Source: Streptomyces sp. TG1A-60
Lineage (GTDB): Bacteria > Actinomycetota > Actinomycetes > Streptomycetales > Streptomycetaceae
Length of the DNA: 64,000 nt
Assembly: GCF_037201975.1 (NCBI RefSeq)
Contig: NZ_CP147520.1
Span: 496,001-560,000, forward strand
Direction: 5' to 3'
The position numbers and the translations under genes were made by a program. The notes below the pieces were generated by a model. It had not been told where the DNA came from, made no database searches, and saw only the letters and a program-made list of their open reading frames with translations. Below are positions 17,612 to 25,917 of this stretch, one piece after another. Position 1 is the first letter of the stretch. Each line of letters starts with the position of its first letter.

Positions 17612-19326
17612 TGGGGCTGTTCCTCCAGGTGCAGCGGCAAGAAGGCGCTGATCTCGGTGCTCTGCCGGGTGGCGGCCTCGATGGCGGCCAGACCGAACCG
17701 GGGCAGGATGTCCTCGTCCAGGCGGGCCGTGTAGGGACCGAAGATCCGCAGGAACTGCACGGTGGTCATCTGCTGGGCCTGCCGGGAGAAGTACTCCTTG
17801 AGCCTGAGCAGGTTGGGCAGGTGACGGGGCGCGAACGCGGCGAGCGGACACAGCAGACACACCCAGGGCCGGGCCGGACACAAGGTTCCCGCCGGGGCGT
17901 GCGGGCCGTTGAGCGGGCTGGCGCACGCGGCGACGAACATGTCCTGCTCACCGGAAAGCAGGGCCTTGATGGCCGCCGCGTCCAGACCGGCGTCCTCGAC
18001 CAGGCGTGGGAAGTCCGCGGCGAACGCGGCCGCGTCCTCACCGTTGATCACGACCGGCGGGGCGGCCTTGCGGCGCACGTCGCCCTGGGCCTGCTCGATG
18101 ACGCCCTCCAGCGCGTCCAGTTGGGCCGGGGTGTGAGAGCTGAGGTAGTGATCGCCCTCCACGCGGGCGCTGTGGTTGGGGTCGATCGTCGTGCGGCCGG
18201 TCCAGTTCGTGCGGTCCCGCCGGTGGTGGTAGGTGGCCCTGACCCGGCCGCCGTGCACCGGCAGGGGCTGCCCGTCGTCGCCGAGAACGCCCGAGGACTC
18301 CATCCAGGCCCGGCGCTGGCGCTGGCCGCGGGGGCGGTCGAAGATCCTGCCCTGCCCCCGCCCGAGTCCGTCACAGCCCACATAGATCCATAGGTGATCC
18401 ATCAAATCCCCGGCATGCTCACGGAGTTGGGTCGAGTGCTCCAACCAGCGGTCCAGCAGCCGCACGGCATCACGGGGCAAGTTGAGCGCCTCATCCCCGG
18501 TCCGGCCCTTGCGGTAGGAGAGCAGCACCGTGTTCGCCGAGGTCCGGGTGATGTTGTCGAGTCGCAGGGCGTCGATGCCGTCAGGGACGATGCCCGTGCG
18601 CATCGCGAACAGCGTGAGGTAGGCGAACGCAGTCTCCGATGCCGGGAACAGCGCCGCTTCAACCGCCGCGAGCTGAGCCCGGTCAACACCGGCGCCCACT
18701 CTGCCGAACCGCTCGACGGCCCTTCTCGCCTCCGCGGGGCCCGCCTGGAGCCAGAGCCAGGCGAGGTTGTCGAAGGTGACGCCGTGGACGGACGGATCGG
18801 CGCCCCGGCGAGCTGCCTCCAACACCTGACGGTGTGCGCGGCGGGCCGCCGCGATCTGATTGGTGCAGGAGGCTTCAAGCTGCCGCCATTCACCGTCGCT
18901 GTAGGGCTGGTTGGGTCGGCTCTTCTCCACCTTGTTGATCCGCCGCCCGGCCAGGTGACGGCAGATGCCCGGGTCCAGTCCTCCGACTGTCTCCTGGAAG
19001 GCGTTCAGCACCACGCGGATGCGCCGTTCGCGGTGGTAGTCGCAGGTCAGCCAGTACTGGACCAGCGTGGCCGGGGTCAGATCGGCAAGATCGCCCGTGG
19101 CTCCCCAGGCATCGAAGTCGCGCGCCATCCGGCGCATCGTCGTCATGTACTGCCTGGCCACCGAGCGGGTGCGGATCGGCCCGTGCGGATGCGTGGCTGC
19201 TACCAGTCCCACCGCCAGGTCCGCAGCCAGCTGCTGATTCGGTAGATCGTGCAGGACACCGTGGTGGATGACGCCGTCCGGCAGCGTGAACAGCACCGCC
19301 AGGGGCTGCTGGATCTCGGCCGGCAT
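17608..19326 (-). CDS. tnpB: TnpB-like tyrosine recombinase of the transposon
   Basis: 572-aa protein, start at the ATG 19326 which overlaps the upstream stop (TGATG). Recombinase features are degenerate: an Arg in FAMRTGIVPDGIDALRLDNI resembles box I, RVRATYHHRRDR could be box II, and HYLSSHTPAQLDAL may carry the Tyr. Cys residues near the C-terminus (CASPLNGPHAPAGTLCPARPWVCLLCPLAAF) form a probable zinc-binding region. By position and size it corresponds to Tn554 TnpB (630 aa). The start is well supported by the overlap. Confidence 0.75.
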   Translation of the reverse strand: MPAEIQQPLAVLFTLPDGVIHHGVLHDLPNQQLAADLAVGLVAATHPHGPIRTRSVARQYMTTMRRMARDFDAWGATGDLADLTPATLVQYWLTCDYHRERRIRVVLNAFQETVGGLDPGICRHLAGRRINKVEKSRPNQPYSDGEWRQLEASCTNQIAAARRAHRQVLEAARRGADPSVHGVTFDNLAWLWLQAGPAEARRAVERFGRVGAGVDRAQLAAVEAALFPASETAFAYLTLFAMRTGIVPDGIDALRLDNITRTSANTVLLSYRKGRTGDEALNLPRDAVRLLDRWLEHSTQLREHAGDLMDHLWIYVGCDGLGRGQGRIFDRPRGQRQRRAWMESSGVLGDDGQPLPVHGGRVRATYHHRRDRTNWTGRTTIDPNHSARVEGDHYLSSHTPAQLDALEGVIEQAQGDVRRKAAPPVVINGEDAAAFAADFPRLVEDAGLDAAAIKALLSGEQDMFVAACASPLNGPHAPAGTLCPARPWVCLLCPLAAFAPRHLPNLLRLKEYFSRQAQQMTTVQFLRIFGPYTARLDEDILPRFGLAAIEAATRQSTEISAFLPLHLEEQPQ

Positions 19327-20753
19327 CAGACCTCGCCCTCGAACTCGGCGACCGCGGCGGCATCCACGGCCAAGGCTCCTCCGGCGGTCGCGTGGGCGTC
19401 CCGGTAGATCCGCTGGGTGTCGAGCAGATGCAGATACGCCTGAGTGGTGGCGGCACTGGTATGCCCCAACAAATCGCGCAGCACCAGCAGCGGATCGGCC
19501 TTGGTCAGATAGAGCGCCAAGGCGTCGTCGCCGCCCGTGTCCACGACGAGCTGGGCGGCCTGCTGGTAGTAGCCGCGCACCAGCCTCTCCAGCGTGGCCA
19601 TGGCGAAGGTGTGCCTGGTGACATGGGGATGGACATGCGGGAAGGACGGCTCGTAGCGGTCCCGGATCCGCTGCGCGGTCCGGCGCAGGACGGTCGCCCA
19701 GTCGACGAACGGCTTCCCGCCGGCCTGCACCGCCAGCAGCGCGCTGCCTCCGCCGGGTGCCACCAGCCGCAGCCGCTCGGCCGGGGTGAGGGTGTGCCAG
19801 CGCCGGCGCGTTCCGTTGATCAGCGCGCCGTCGTGCGTCGGGGCCTCGACGAACAGCGGGGCACGGGGCCGCCAGCGCGAGCCCTCCGACGCTGCGGCCC
19901 GCTCCCAGCCGATGTAGTCGTGGACCCGAGCCAGGTCCTCGTACCCGATCCACGTCGACCGGCCCTTCCTGCCCTTCGCCGTCGGCGCGGCGAGCACCAG
20001 CGGCACCGGCACCGCCGTGCGGCGGCGCGGCAGCGGCGGCACCTCGTAGACCGTCAGATGCGTGAACTCCTGCGACCGCAGCCCGCTGGACAGCGCCAGG
20101 CCGATCACGGCCGCGTTGCGGCCGGTCTCCCGCCCCCGAAACGAGACATCCCGCTCGCCCGCCGGGTCGTTGCCCGCCAACGCGTGCATCAGCAGCTCGG
20201 CGTACGGCCTCTCCAGGTACTTCCGCGTCGCGTGCGCGTTTCCTGTACGCACCGTCGCCAGATTCCTGGCCACCTCCACCCGCGCACCGTCCGGGCGCGT
20301 CATCGACTGCCGCATGTAGGAGAACGGGACCGTCGGCGCGTACTCCTCGGCCGCCGCCCACTGGTAGAAGGACGAGAGCGTCTTGACCGCCAGATTCCAG
20401 CTCGCCGGGCTCAGCCTCACCTCCAGCGGACCGGACAGCCGGTACTCGGCGTACATCGACAACGCATCCCGAAGCCGCTGCCGCTCGGCGAAGACAGAGA
20501 TCCGGCGGGCGTCGAGGAACTCGGCCCAGCCCTTGAGCGCCTGGGCGTACGTCCGCCAGGACTTCGGTGACGGCGCCCCGCTGACCGGTAACTCCCGGAG
20601 CCACAGGTTCATCATCATCGTCGGACGCGGGCCTGCGGCGTCCTCGAAGCAGAGGTCCTCGTCGATAAGGACGGGCATGGCCTCCCGGATGACGGGCCGG
20701 TCGTGCAGGCCCCACTCTTCCCACCCGGCGGAACTGAAGTAGTGAAGGATCAC
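19326..20753 (-). CDS. tnpA: TnpA-like tyrosine recombinase of the transposon
   Basis: 475-aa site-specific recombinase with a textbook catalytic set: Arg in LSSGLRSQEF, HVTRHTF (HxxR), LLGHTSAATTQAYLHL (His and nucleophilic Tyr). The N-terminal half resembles the SAM-like core-binding domain (SWRTYAQALKGWAEFL). First gene of the transposon operon, nearest the right end. The GTG at 20753 (VILHYFSSAGWEEWGLHD) is preferred; the frame is open to 20798, so the start is not certain. Confidence 0.87.
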   Translation of the reverse strand: MILHYFSSAGWEEWGLHDRPVIREAMPVLIDEDLCFEDAAGPRPTMMMNLWLRELPVSGAPSPKSWRTYAQALKGWAEFLDARRISVFAERQRLRDALSMYAEYRLSGPLEVRLSPASWNLAVKTLSSFYQWAAAEEYAPTVPFSYMRQSMTRPDGARVEVARNLATVRTGNAHATRKYLERPYAELLMHALAGNDPAGERDVSFRGRETGRNAAVIGLALSSGLRSQEFTHLTVYEVPPLPRRRTAVPVPLVLAAPTAKGRKGRSTWIGYEDLARVHDYIGWERAAASEGSRWRPRAPLFVEAPTHDGALINGTRRRWHTLTPAERLRLVAPGGGSALLAVQAGGKPFVDWATVLRRTAQRIRDRYEPSFPHVHPHVTRHTFAMATLERLVRGYYQQAAQLVVDTGGDDALALYLTKADPLLVLRDLLGHTSAATTQAYLHLLDTQRIYRDAHATAGGALAVDAAAVAEFEGEV

Positions 20754-20771
20754 GGATCGAACCTGGAGTGA

Positions 20772-20853
20772 GACACGAGACAGAGCAAGAGCTAACACTC
20801 ATACGAGGGACAGAACTTCACCCTCACGAGACACACTCAAACCGCAGAGCTAA
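20772..20853 (+). repeat. Subterminal direct repeats at the right end of the transposon
   Basis: Two related blocks, each running from ACGAGACA to AGAGCTAAC, occur at about 20774-20796 and 20827-20853. The second ends exactly at the junction. They are likely recombinase-binding arms of the right end; the pattern was read by eye. Confidence 0.45.
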
Positions 20854-21571
20854 CGCGCGGTGCTCGACCCTCGGGCAGGAACTCGACTCCCAGCTCGACG
20901 CGCTCAGCAAGCACGGCATCCCGAGAGACAAGATCTTCAGCGAGAAGATCAGCACCCGGGTGCGGGTCCGCCCGAAGTTCGAGGAGGCACTGAGGACGGC
21001 GCGGGAGGTCAAGGCGCACGCCCCGCACTGCCAGGTCATCTTCACCGTGTACGAGATGAAGCGGCTCGGCCGCGACGCCGCCGAACTCACCGCGCTCGCC
21101 GACCACCTAACCGCCCACGGCCTGGTCCTGGAGATGCTCGCCGGGCCCCTGCCCGGCGTCTACGACCCCACCGGCCCGGGGAAGCTGCTGTTCGCATTCT
21201 TCGCGGCGATGGCGGAGACCGAGCGGGAGAACATCCGCGAGTCGACCCTGGAAGGGCTCGACACCGCGGCACGCAAGGGCAAGCACGGCGGCCGGCCCCC
21301 GGTCATCACCGACGACATGCTCCACACCGTGCTCCGGCGCCGCGCGGGCGGCGAGTCCGTCGAGCAGATCCAGCCCGACCTGATCATCCCCACCGGCAAA
21401 CGCAAGGGCCAGAACCCCTCGGTGGCGAGCATCTATCGGGCGCTGGCCGAGCACGCCAAGCGCGAGGCGTACCCCGAAGCCGTCGAACAGGCCCACGCCG
21501 ACTTCACAGCCCTCCAGGTCGGCGAAGTCCCCGGACCTCGCCCCGCTACCCCTGACCGAGCGTCACTATGA
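20854..21571 (+). pseudogene. C-terminal part of the split serine recombinase
   Basis: From RCSTLGQELDSQLDAL the frame encodes the rest of a resolvase/invertase catalytic domain (FTVYEMKRLGRDAAELTALADHL, FFAAMAETERENIRESTLEGL) and a C-terminal helix-turn-helix region (GKRKGQNPSVASIYRALAEHAK), ending at 21571. The catalytic Ser of CST is on this side; the Tyr-Ala-Arg just before it is on the other side of the 6.9-kb insertion. In-frame codons upstream belong to the transposon. Excision at CGCGCG would restore a plausible protein. Confidence 0.85.
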
Positions 21572-21792
21572 TTACAGAGAGCTACTTGTCACTTCGCCGT
21601 AGCTTCGGGAGGACAGGGCCTTCGCGACCCGCACCCGCAGGTGGACGATCCGCTCACCGTCCTTCGGAAGGTCGCACAGGTCGAGCGGATCGGCCACCCC
21701 GACCGCACGGGCTAGGCGGGGCAACACCTCTGCTCGCGGGTGCCGCTGACCGCTGAGGTAGAAGCTCACCGCCCGGTCGCTCGCGCCCGTAA
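21572..21792 (-). pseudogene. C-terminal part of an XRE-family regulator split by IS5
   Basis: Reads TGASDRAVSFYLSGQRHPRAEVLPRLARAVGVADPLDLCDLPKDGERIVHLRVRV..., the recognition helix and rest of an XRE-type helix-turn-helix with the Streptomyces-typical tail. The N-terminal residues lie beyond the IS at 23493-23583. The last 15 or so residues do not follow the family, so the 3' end may also be altered by a junction near 21590. Confidence 0.8.
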
Positions 21793-21911
21793 GTGCGTTG
21801 TGGCAAAGGGAGTCCCTGTTCGATGAGCAGGGGCTTCTTCGTGTGCGGGGCATGATCGCCTTGGGGTAGGGGCAGGCAGCGGACGGCTTGTTGTGGATCG
21901 AGGAGGGTGCG

Positions 21912-22478
21912 ATGCCGTCGGTGCTGGGGTTGATGGAACAGCGTGAGGCGCGGGCGAGGCAGGATCTGGAGTCCTGGACGGAGGTCCTGGAGCAGGCTCA
22001 GGCGGAGGTGGATGCCGCGCGGGAGCGGGTCGAGCGGGCCCGGGTGGGGCGTGAGGAGCTTGTGTCGGTGCTGGCCGTGGAGAGCCCGGTAAATACGCCG
22101 GTTCTGGTGCCGTCCGGTGGTGAGATGGCTGTCGCCGTGGGATCGGGCGGCCCGGGCGCGGGGCATGGCGAGCGGCCGCCGGTGTGGCGGTCGGGCATGG
22201 GCGAGGAGGTGCTCGGCGGCTTGTATCGGGAGGTGTTCGCCGCGGTGGTGGCCGCTTCGGGGCCGGTGAACGGGGTGGAGCTGACGCGGGCGGTGGGCCG
22301 GGAAGCGGAGATCAAGAACGAGGTGGAGAAGATCCGGCACCGTGCCTATGTGCTGGAGAAGCGGGGCTGGCTGGTGCGGGCGAAGGACGGACGGTTCATG
22401 CCCGCGCCCGGAGCAGTCGGCCGGGACGCTTCTCCGGCCAGCGCGGAGCGTCTGCGGCCAGGCGCCGGGAAAGTCTGA
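21912..22478 (+). CDS. IS5 passenger: coiled-coil plus winged-helix-like protein
   Basis: 188-aa protein of unknown function. The ATG at 21912 has a strong site (GAGGAGGGTGCG). Residues about 5-55 form a heptad-rich coiled coil (EQREARARQDLESWTEVL, AQAEVDAARERVERAR), followed by a low-complexity linker and a winged-helix-like C-terminal domain (VNGVELTRAVGRE...KIRHRAYVLEKRGWLVRAKDGRFM). It converges on the transposase and overlaps its 3' end by 83 bp. The architecture is the same as the first gene of the ISKra4 element at 37552-38034. A regulatory or DNA-binding role is inferred. Confidence 0.75.
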   Translation: MPSVLGLMEQREARARQDLESWTEVLEQAQAEVDAARERVERARVGREELVSVLAVESPVNTPVLVPSGGEMAVAVGSGGPGAGHGERPPVWRSGMGEEVLGGLYREVFAAVVAASGPVNGVELTRAVGREAEIKNEVEKIRHRAYVLEKRGWLVRAKDGRFMPAPGAVGRDASPASAERLRPGAGKV

Positions 22479-23325
22479 TCACGGCGGCCCACCACACCAT
22501 CTGGGCATGGTGGTCGGGGCGGCGTTCGTGGTCGCGGTTGAGGCGGCGTGAGCGGGCCAGCCAGCTCAGCGTCCGCTCCACGACCCACCTGCGGGCCAGT
22601 ACGACAAATCCGCGTTGTCCGTCGGAGCGGCGCACGACCTCGGTCCGGACTCCGTGACGGGCGAACGCCTTCGCCAGCGCCGGACCCTGGTAGGCGCTGT
22701 CGACCCACACCAGTTGCAGCAGCCGGCCCGGCTGCTGCATGAACGTCTCCAGCAGTGCGGGGGCGGCCTTGGAGTCGTGCACATCGGCCGTGGTCACGGT
22801 CACTTCCAGGAGCAGGCCCTCGGTGTCGGTCAGGATGTGACGCTTGCGGCCGTCACGTGACTTGCCGCCGTCGTATCCGCGGCTGTCCTCGCCGACGGTC
22901 TCGGAGGCGTCCACCGACTGACTGTCGATGATGCCCGCACTGGGCTCGGCGTTGCGGCCGGCGCGCTCCCTCGCCGAACATCGCAGGCGTTCGTACAGTT
23001 CACGCGCATAGTCGTAGGCCCGCCAGCGGCGGAAGAAGTCGTAGACCGCCCGCCAGTACGGGAAATCGACCGGCAGAGCCGTCCACTTCACGCCGTTGTC
23101 GACCAGGTAGCGCACCGCGTCGAGCATTGTCCGGTGGCAGTACGCCTCCGGACGCCCGCCCCGCTTCAGGAGCCAGGCCGGCACCGGCATCGCGGCGCGG
23201 ACCTCGGCCCACTCCGCATCCGTCATGTCACTCGGATAGCAGCCTGCCCGCCGTCCCGGAGCGAGCGAACCGAACCGGTGCACGTAGCAGTCACACCCAG
23301 GGGTGACCGCGGTGGACGCATGCAC
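22396..23325 (-). CDS. IS5-family transposase
   Basis: About 309-aa DDE transposase. N-terminal DUF4096-like region (YPSDMTDAEWAEVRAAMPVP), then IIDSQSVDASE (first Asp), WVDSAYQGP (second Asp) and RWVVERTLSWLARSRRLNRDHER (Glu in the Y-R-E-like box). All catalytic residues are present, so it may be active. The GTG at 23325 (VHASTAVTPGCDCY) is the likely start; the frame is open to 23397. Confidence 0.88.
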   Translation of the reverse strand: MHASTAVTPGCDCYVHRFGSLAPGRRAGCYPSDMTDAEWAEVRAAMPVPAWLLKRGGRPEAYCHRTMLDAVRYLVDNGVKWTALPVDFPYWRAVYDFFRRWRAYDYARELYERLRCSARERAGRNAEPSAGIIDSQSVDASETVGEDSRGYDGGKSRDGRKRHILTDTEGLLLEVTVTTADVHDSKAAPALLETFMQQPGRLLQLVWVDSAYQGPALAKAFARHGVRTEVVRRSDGQRGFVVLARRWVVERTLSWLARSRRLNRDHERRPDHHAQMVWWAAVIRLSRRLAADAPRWPEKRPGRLLRARA

Positions 23326-23492
23326 AGAGATACTGCTCAACTGATCAGGCAACGGGCTTCCTTGGTCGTGCTGGTGTCGTAACCGCGTCACTACCAAGGG
23401 GCCCGTTCTCTCATGCCCGCGACCGCACCCGAACCTCCGTCCAGATCATCACCCGCTGCCGCTCGAACAAGATCCGGTTTGCCACAACGCAC

Positions 23493-23583
23493 TAACCCGA
23501 GCGATCTCAGCCACCGTCAGGCTGGCTTCCTTCCGCGCGGCTTGCAGGCGCAGACAGTCGAACCCGTACAGGGTCTCGGACAC
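23493..23583 (-). pseudogene. N-terminal part of the split XRE-family regulator
   Basis: From a GTG at 23583 with GGAGG nine bases upstream the frame reads VSETLYGFDCLRLQAARKEASLTVAEIARV and then meets the IS5 repeat. Removing the IS and one TAA copy joins it to TGASDRAVSFYLSG at 21792, giving a complete helix-turn-helix. Confidence 0.85.
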
Positions 23584-23704
23584 GGTGACCTCCAGGATCC
23601 GGTCTGAACGAACCACATACTCCAACGATCCAGCGGTTCGATCAGACCACCCGACTGTGCCACCGATCGGCTGACGACCCGGCGGGTCGCTGGCACCTTG
23701 GGGA
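23584..23704. other. Short region without a gene
   Basis: Upstream region of the split XRE gene and end of a LysR remnant; nothing further recognised. Confidence 0.4.
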
Positions 23705-24066
23705 TCAGGCGGCCTCAGCTCTGGAGATGGCCTCGTCGCGCATCCAGTCGAGGAACCGGCGCAGCGCGGGGATCAGTTCTTGGCCAGCGCATTCCCCGCT
23801 CGCGAAGACCCATGTTCGGCGGTAGGTCGGAGCAGTCGCACCGCTGTCCGTGGGGGGCGCCGAAGGTGCGCTGAAGGTGCGCTGAAGGTGTACCGCGCCG
23901 GCTCGGGTCCGTCTCTGACCACGTCGATGTGGGACTCGGTGATCACCGAAGGGTTGTAGGCGGTCGCGCGCGCCATCGCCGCATCGGATACGAAAACCTC
24001 GTGTTGGACCTGGGCCGCTTCCCCTGCCTCTTTGAGTACCAGGTTCCTCGCGCCTTTACGCACTTG
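23705..24066 (-). pseudogene. Remnant of a LysR-type regulator C-terminus
   Basis: The last codons before the TGA at 23705 read YRRTWVFASGECAGQELIPALRRFLDWMRDEA, typical of the C-terminal helix of LysR effector domains. Upstream, in another frame, SDAAMARATAYNPSVITESHIDVVRDGPEPARYTF looks like part of the same domain, so an internal frameshift is likely. The DNA-binding N-terminus is absent, removed at the IS1182 junction. Confidence 0.5.
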
Positions 24067-24100
24067 AAGACTCCGTTGCCCAATTCCGAGCGGTCGCCGG

Positions 24101-25805
24101 TCAGGCTGTGAGCATGTAGGCAAGGCGTTCGAGTCTGCTGGTCCGGGGTCTGCTGAGCGGGGTGGTGCTCCAGTAGGCGTCGAGCGGATGACGTTCAGGG
24201 CGGTGGCGGAGAAGAGGTGCTGGAGGCGGACCTTGGCCAGTCCTCGGTAGCGGGCGCGGCGGATTCCGGTCATGTCCAGGGCCTGGTTGACCGTGCCCTC
24301 GACCCCGGCGCGCAGTTTGTACTTGTCCCGCCAGGTCTGGGTCTTCTGCTCGGCGCGGGAGGCAGTCTGGATCTCGTGCAGCTCTTTCGGCCGCAGGGTG
24401 AGTATCCGACTGACCTTCCGGGAGGAGGTGCACTGCGTCCTTGACGGGCAGGCCCGGCAGTCGGTGGAGGCGAACTGGGCGACGATGGCGGGCCTGCCGT
24501 GCTGGGTGACCGGATACCACCCGGCGCTGGTGCGGCCGGCCGGGCAGGTGGCCTGACGCGCCTTCCAGTCGACGCGGAAAGCACTCTTGTCGAACCCCGC
24601 GGCGGCCTTGGACTGCGGCGAGTTGTCGGCCGGCAGCGGGGTGACCATCGCGGTCCCGTCCCTGCCGGCGGCGGCCAGCAGGTCCACACTCGGGTAGCCG
24701 GAGTCCAGATAGTGCTCGCCCGGGCGCAGGCCGCGTTCATCCAGGCGCTGCTGGATGCCGGCGGTGGCCTTCACGTCCGGCACCGTCGCTTTCGTGGTGT
24801 GCACGTCGGTGATCAGGTTCGGCGGCGCCGCGACGCGCTTCCCGTTCCCGTTCCCGTTCCCGGCTTCGGCTTCGGCTTCGGCTTCGGCTTCGGCTTCGGC
24901 TTCGGCTTCGGCTTCGGCTTCGGCGGGAGTGTTGCAGGTTTCGGTCAGATGAATCTTGTAGCCCAGCCAGAACAGCTCCTCGCCCTTGGCCGCCCACCGC
25001 GCATCCGCGTCGTAGGGAGAGGCCAGGCGGATATGACCGGGCGGGACGCCGTCTGTCTCGGCCTCCCGCTTCCTGATCACCTCCCGTCCCCGCGCGCCGG
25101 TCTCGATGCAGTAGGTCTGCACCAGCACCTGCCGCAGAAGCTCCACCGCGGGAAGCTCCGCCAGCCACGGTGGGGCGCCGGGCACGCGCACCGCCCGGCA
25201 CAGCATCAGCGCGTCCTGCCCGAACACCACCGCGAGCCGGTCCCGCTCGGTCTTCGAGGCCGGTAGCTTCCACCCGTCCACGCGCGGGCCGTAGCGGTGC
25301 GCCAGTTCGGCGACATCCACCGCGCCGGCCAGCCACTCGGGCGCGGCTGCGGCCAGCACCTCCAGCGCGGCGCGCACGCTCTCGCCCGCCAACTCCAGCC
25401 GGTTCAAGTCACGCACCGCGCTGATGACATGGGTGGAGTCGCTGCGCTGCTTGCCACCGGCCGCAACGAGTCCCTCGGCGCGGCAGTGCTCCAGGAGCCG
25501 GTCGAAGACCAGGCGTTCCATGCCGTGCTCGATCAGGCGGGCGCGGAACTTGGCCAGCACGCTGAAGTCGAAGCCGGGATCGGTCAATCCTCGGTGAACT
25601 GCAGGACAGTGACCAGCGAGAGCACCGCCGGGGAAAACCCCGGGGCGCCGCGCACCCCGAACGCGTCGGTGTACGGCTCATCGTCGAAGACCGCTTCCAG
25701 CCGGTCACGCAGGCGTATCGGCAGGCTCCCGGCCGGGAAAGCGGCTCCGGCCACCCTCGCTGTCTCCTCCGGAACCACAGGCAGCCCCTCCGGCCGCATC
25801 GACAT
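24101..25805 (-). pseudogene. IS1182-family transposase, two frameshifts
   Basis: Start at about 25805 (MSMRPEGLPVVPEETARVAGAAFP). The N-terminal frame ends at LVTVLQFTED with a stop near 25584; the protein resumes out of frame at LTDPGFDFSVLAKFRARLIEHGMER. About 28 family-typical residues between two LTD-like repeats are missing, consistent with a deletion. A second single-base deletion near 24187 moves the true C-terminus (LDAYWSTTPL...RLERLAYMLTA, stop at 24101) into another frame. The Cys-rich segment (CRACPSRTQC) typical of IS1182 is present, as are HIRLASPYDADARWAAKG and HYLDSGYPSVD. It also contains an expanded Glu-Ala repeat. Non-functional. Confidence 0.85.
24836..24924 (-). repeat. 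Hexanucleotide tandem repeats inside the IS1182 transposase
   Basis: About four copies of CCCGTT, then about ten perfect copies of CGGCTT, read on the - strand as (Gly-Asn) and (Ala-Glu) repeats. This short-period repeat is unusual in a transposase and prone to slippage. Confidence 0.9.
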
Positions 25806-25917
25806 CCGCACCATCCCAGGGCTCGCACCACTCATGACGACACGGCAGATCATCTCCCACTGGGCATCGCAGCCACGGCGAATTGGGCAACGGAGTCTTA
25901 GGGTCGTTGGGTGTGGT

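Larger units (their letters stand above)
13923..20853 (-). mobile_element. Tn554-like transposon with esterase cargo
   Basis: A 6.9-kb element lies inside a serine recombinase gene. It carries three overlapping recombination genes (two of them clear tyrosine recombinases), a small DUF6262/TnpC-like gene and one cargo gene, all leftward. The reading frame of the host gene stops at the left end and resumes at the right end, with CGCGCG at both junctions. Tn554 (6.7 kb; tnpA, tnpB, tnpC plus resistance genes) has the same gene order and also leaves a short core at the junctions without a long terminal repeat. Boundaries are inferred from the split gene. Confidence 0.82.
21793..23492 (-). mobile_element. 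IS5-family (IS427-group) insertion sequence with passenger gene
   Basis: 1700-bp element with perfect 15-bp terminal inverted repeats, GTGCGTTGTGGCAAA at 21793-21807 and its complement at 23478-23492. It is flanked by a TAA duplication (21790-21792 and 23493-23495), matching the TNA target of the IS427 group. It interrupts an XRE gene. Besides the transposase it carries a convergent coiled-coil gene. Confidence 0.9.
24067..25899 (-). mobile_element. IS1182-family insertion sequence (decayed)
   Basis: A 19-bp perfect inverted repeat, AAGACTCCGTTGCCCAATT at 24067-24085 and its complement at 25881-25899, bounds a single transposase gene carrying two frameshifts. No target duplication was evident. 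The element truncates a LysR-like gene on the left and abuts an IS4-like element on the right. Confidence 0.85.

Noticed and set aside
15440..17926. 828-aa version of the third recombinase
   Set aside because: The first 105 residues overlap the preceding gene in another frame; the GTGA overlap at 17611 marks the start.
17608..20802. 1064-aa version of the TnpB-like gene
   Set aside because: The first half is a shadow of TnpA; the TGATG overlap at 19326 fixes the start.
24836..24924. CRISPR-like regular repeat
   Set aside because: Period is six bases with no spacers; it is a tandem hexamer in a transposase.
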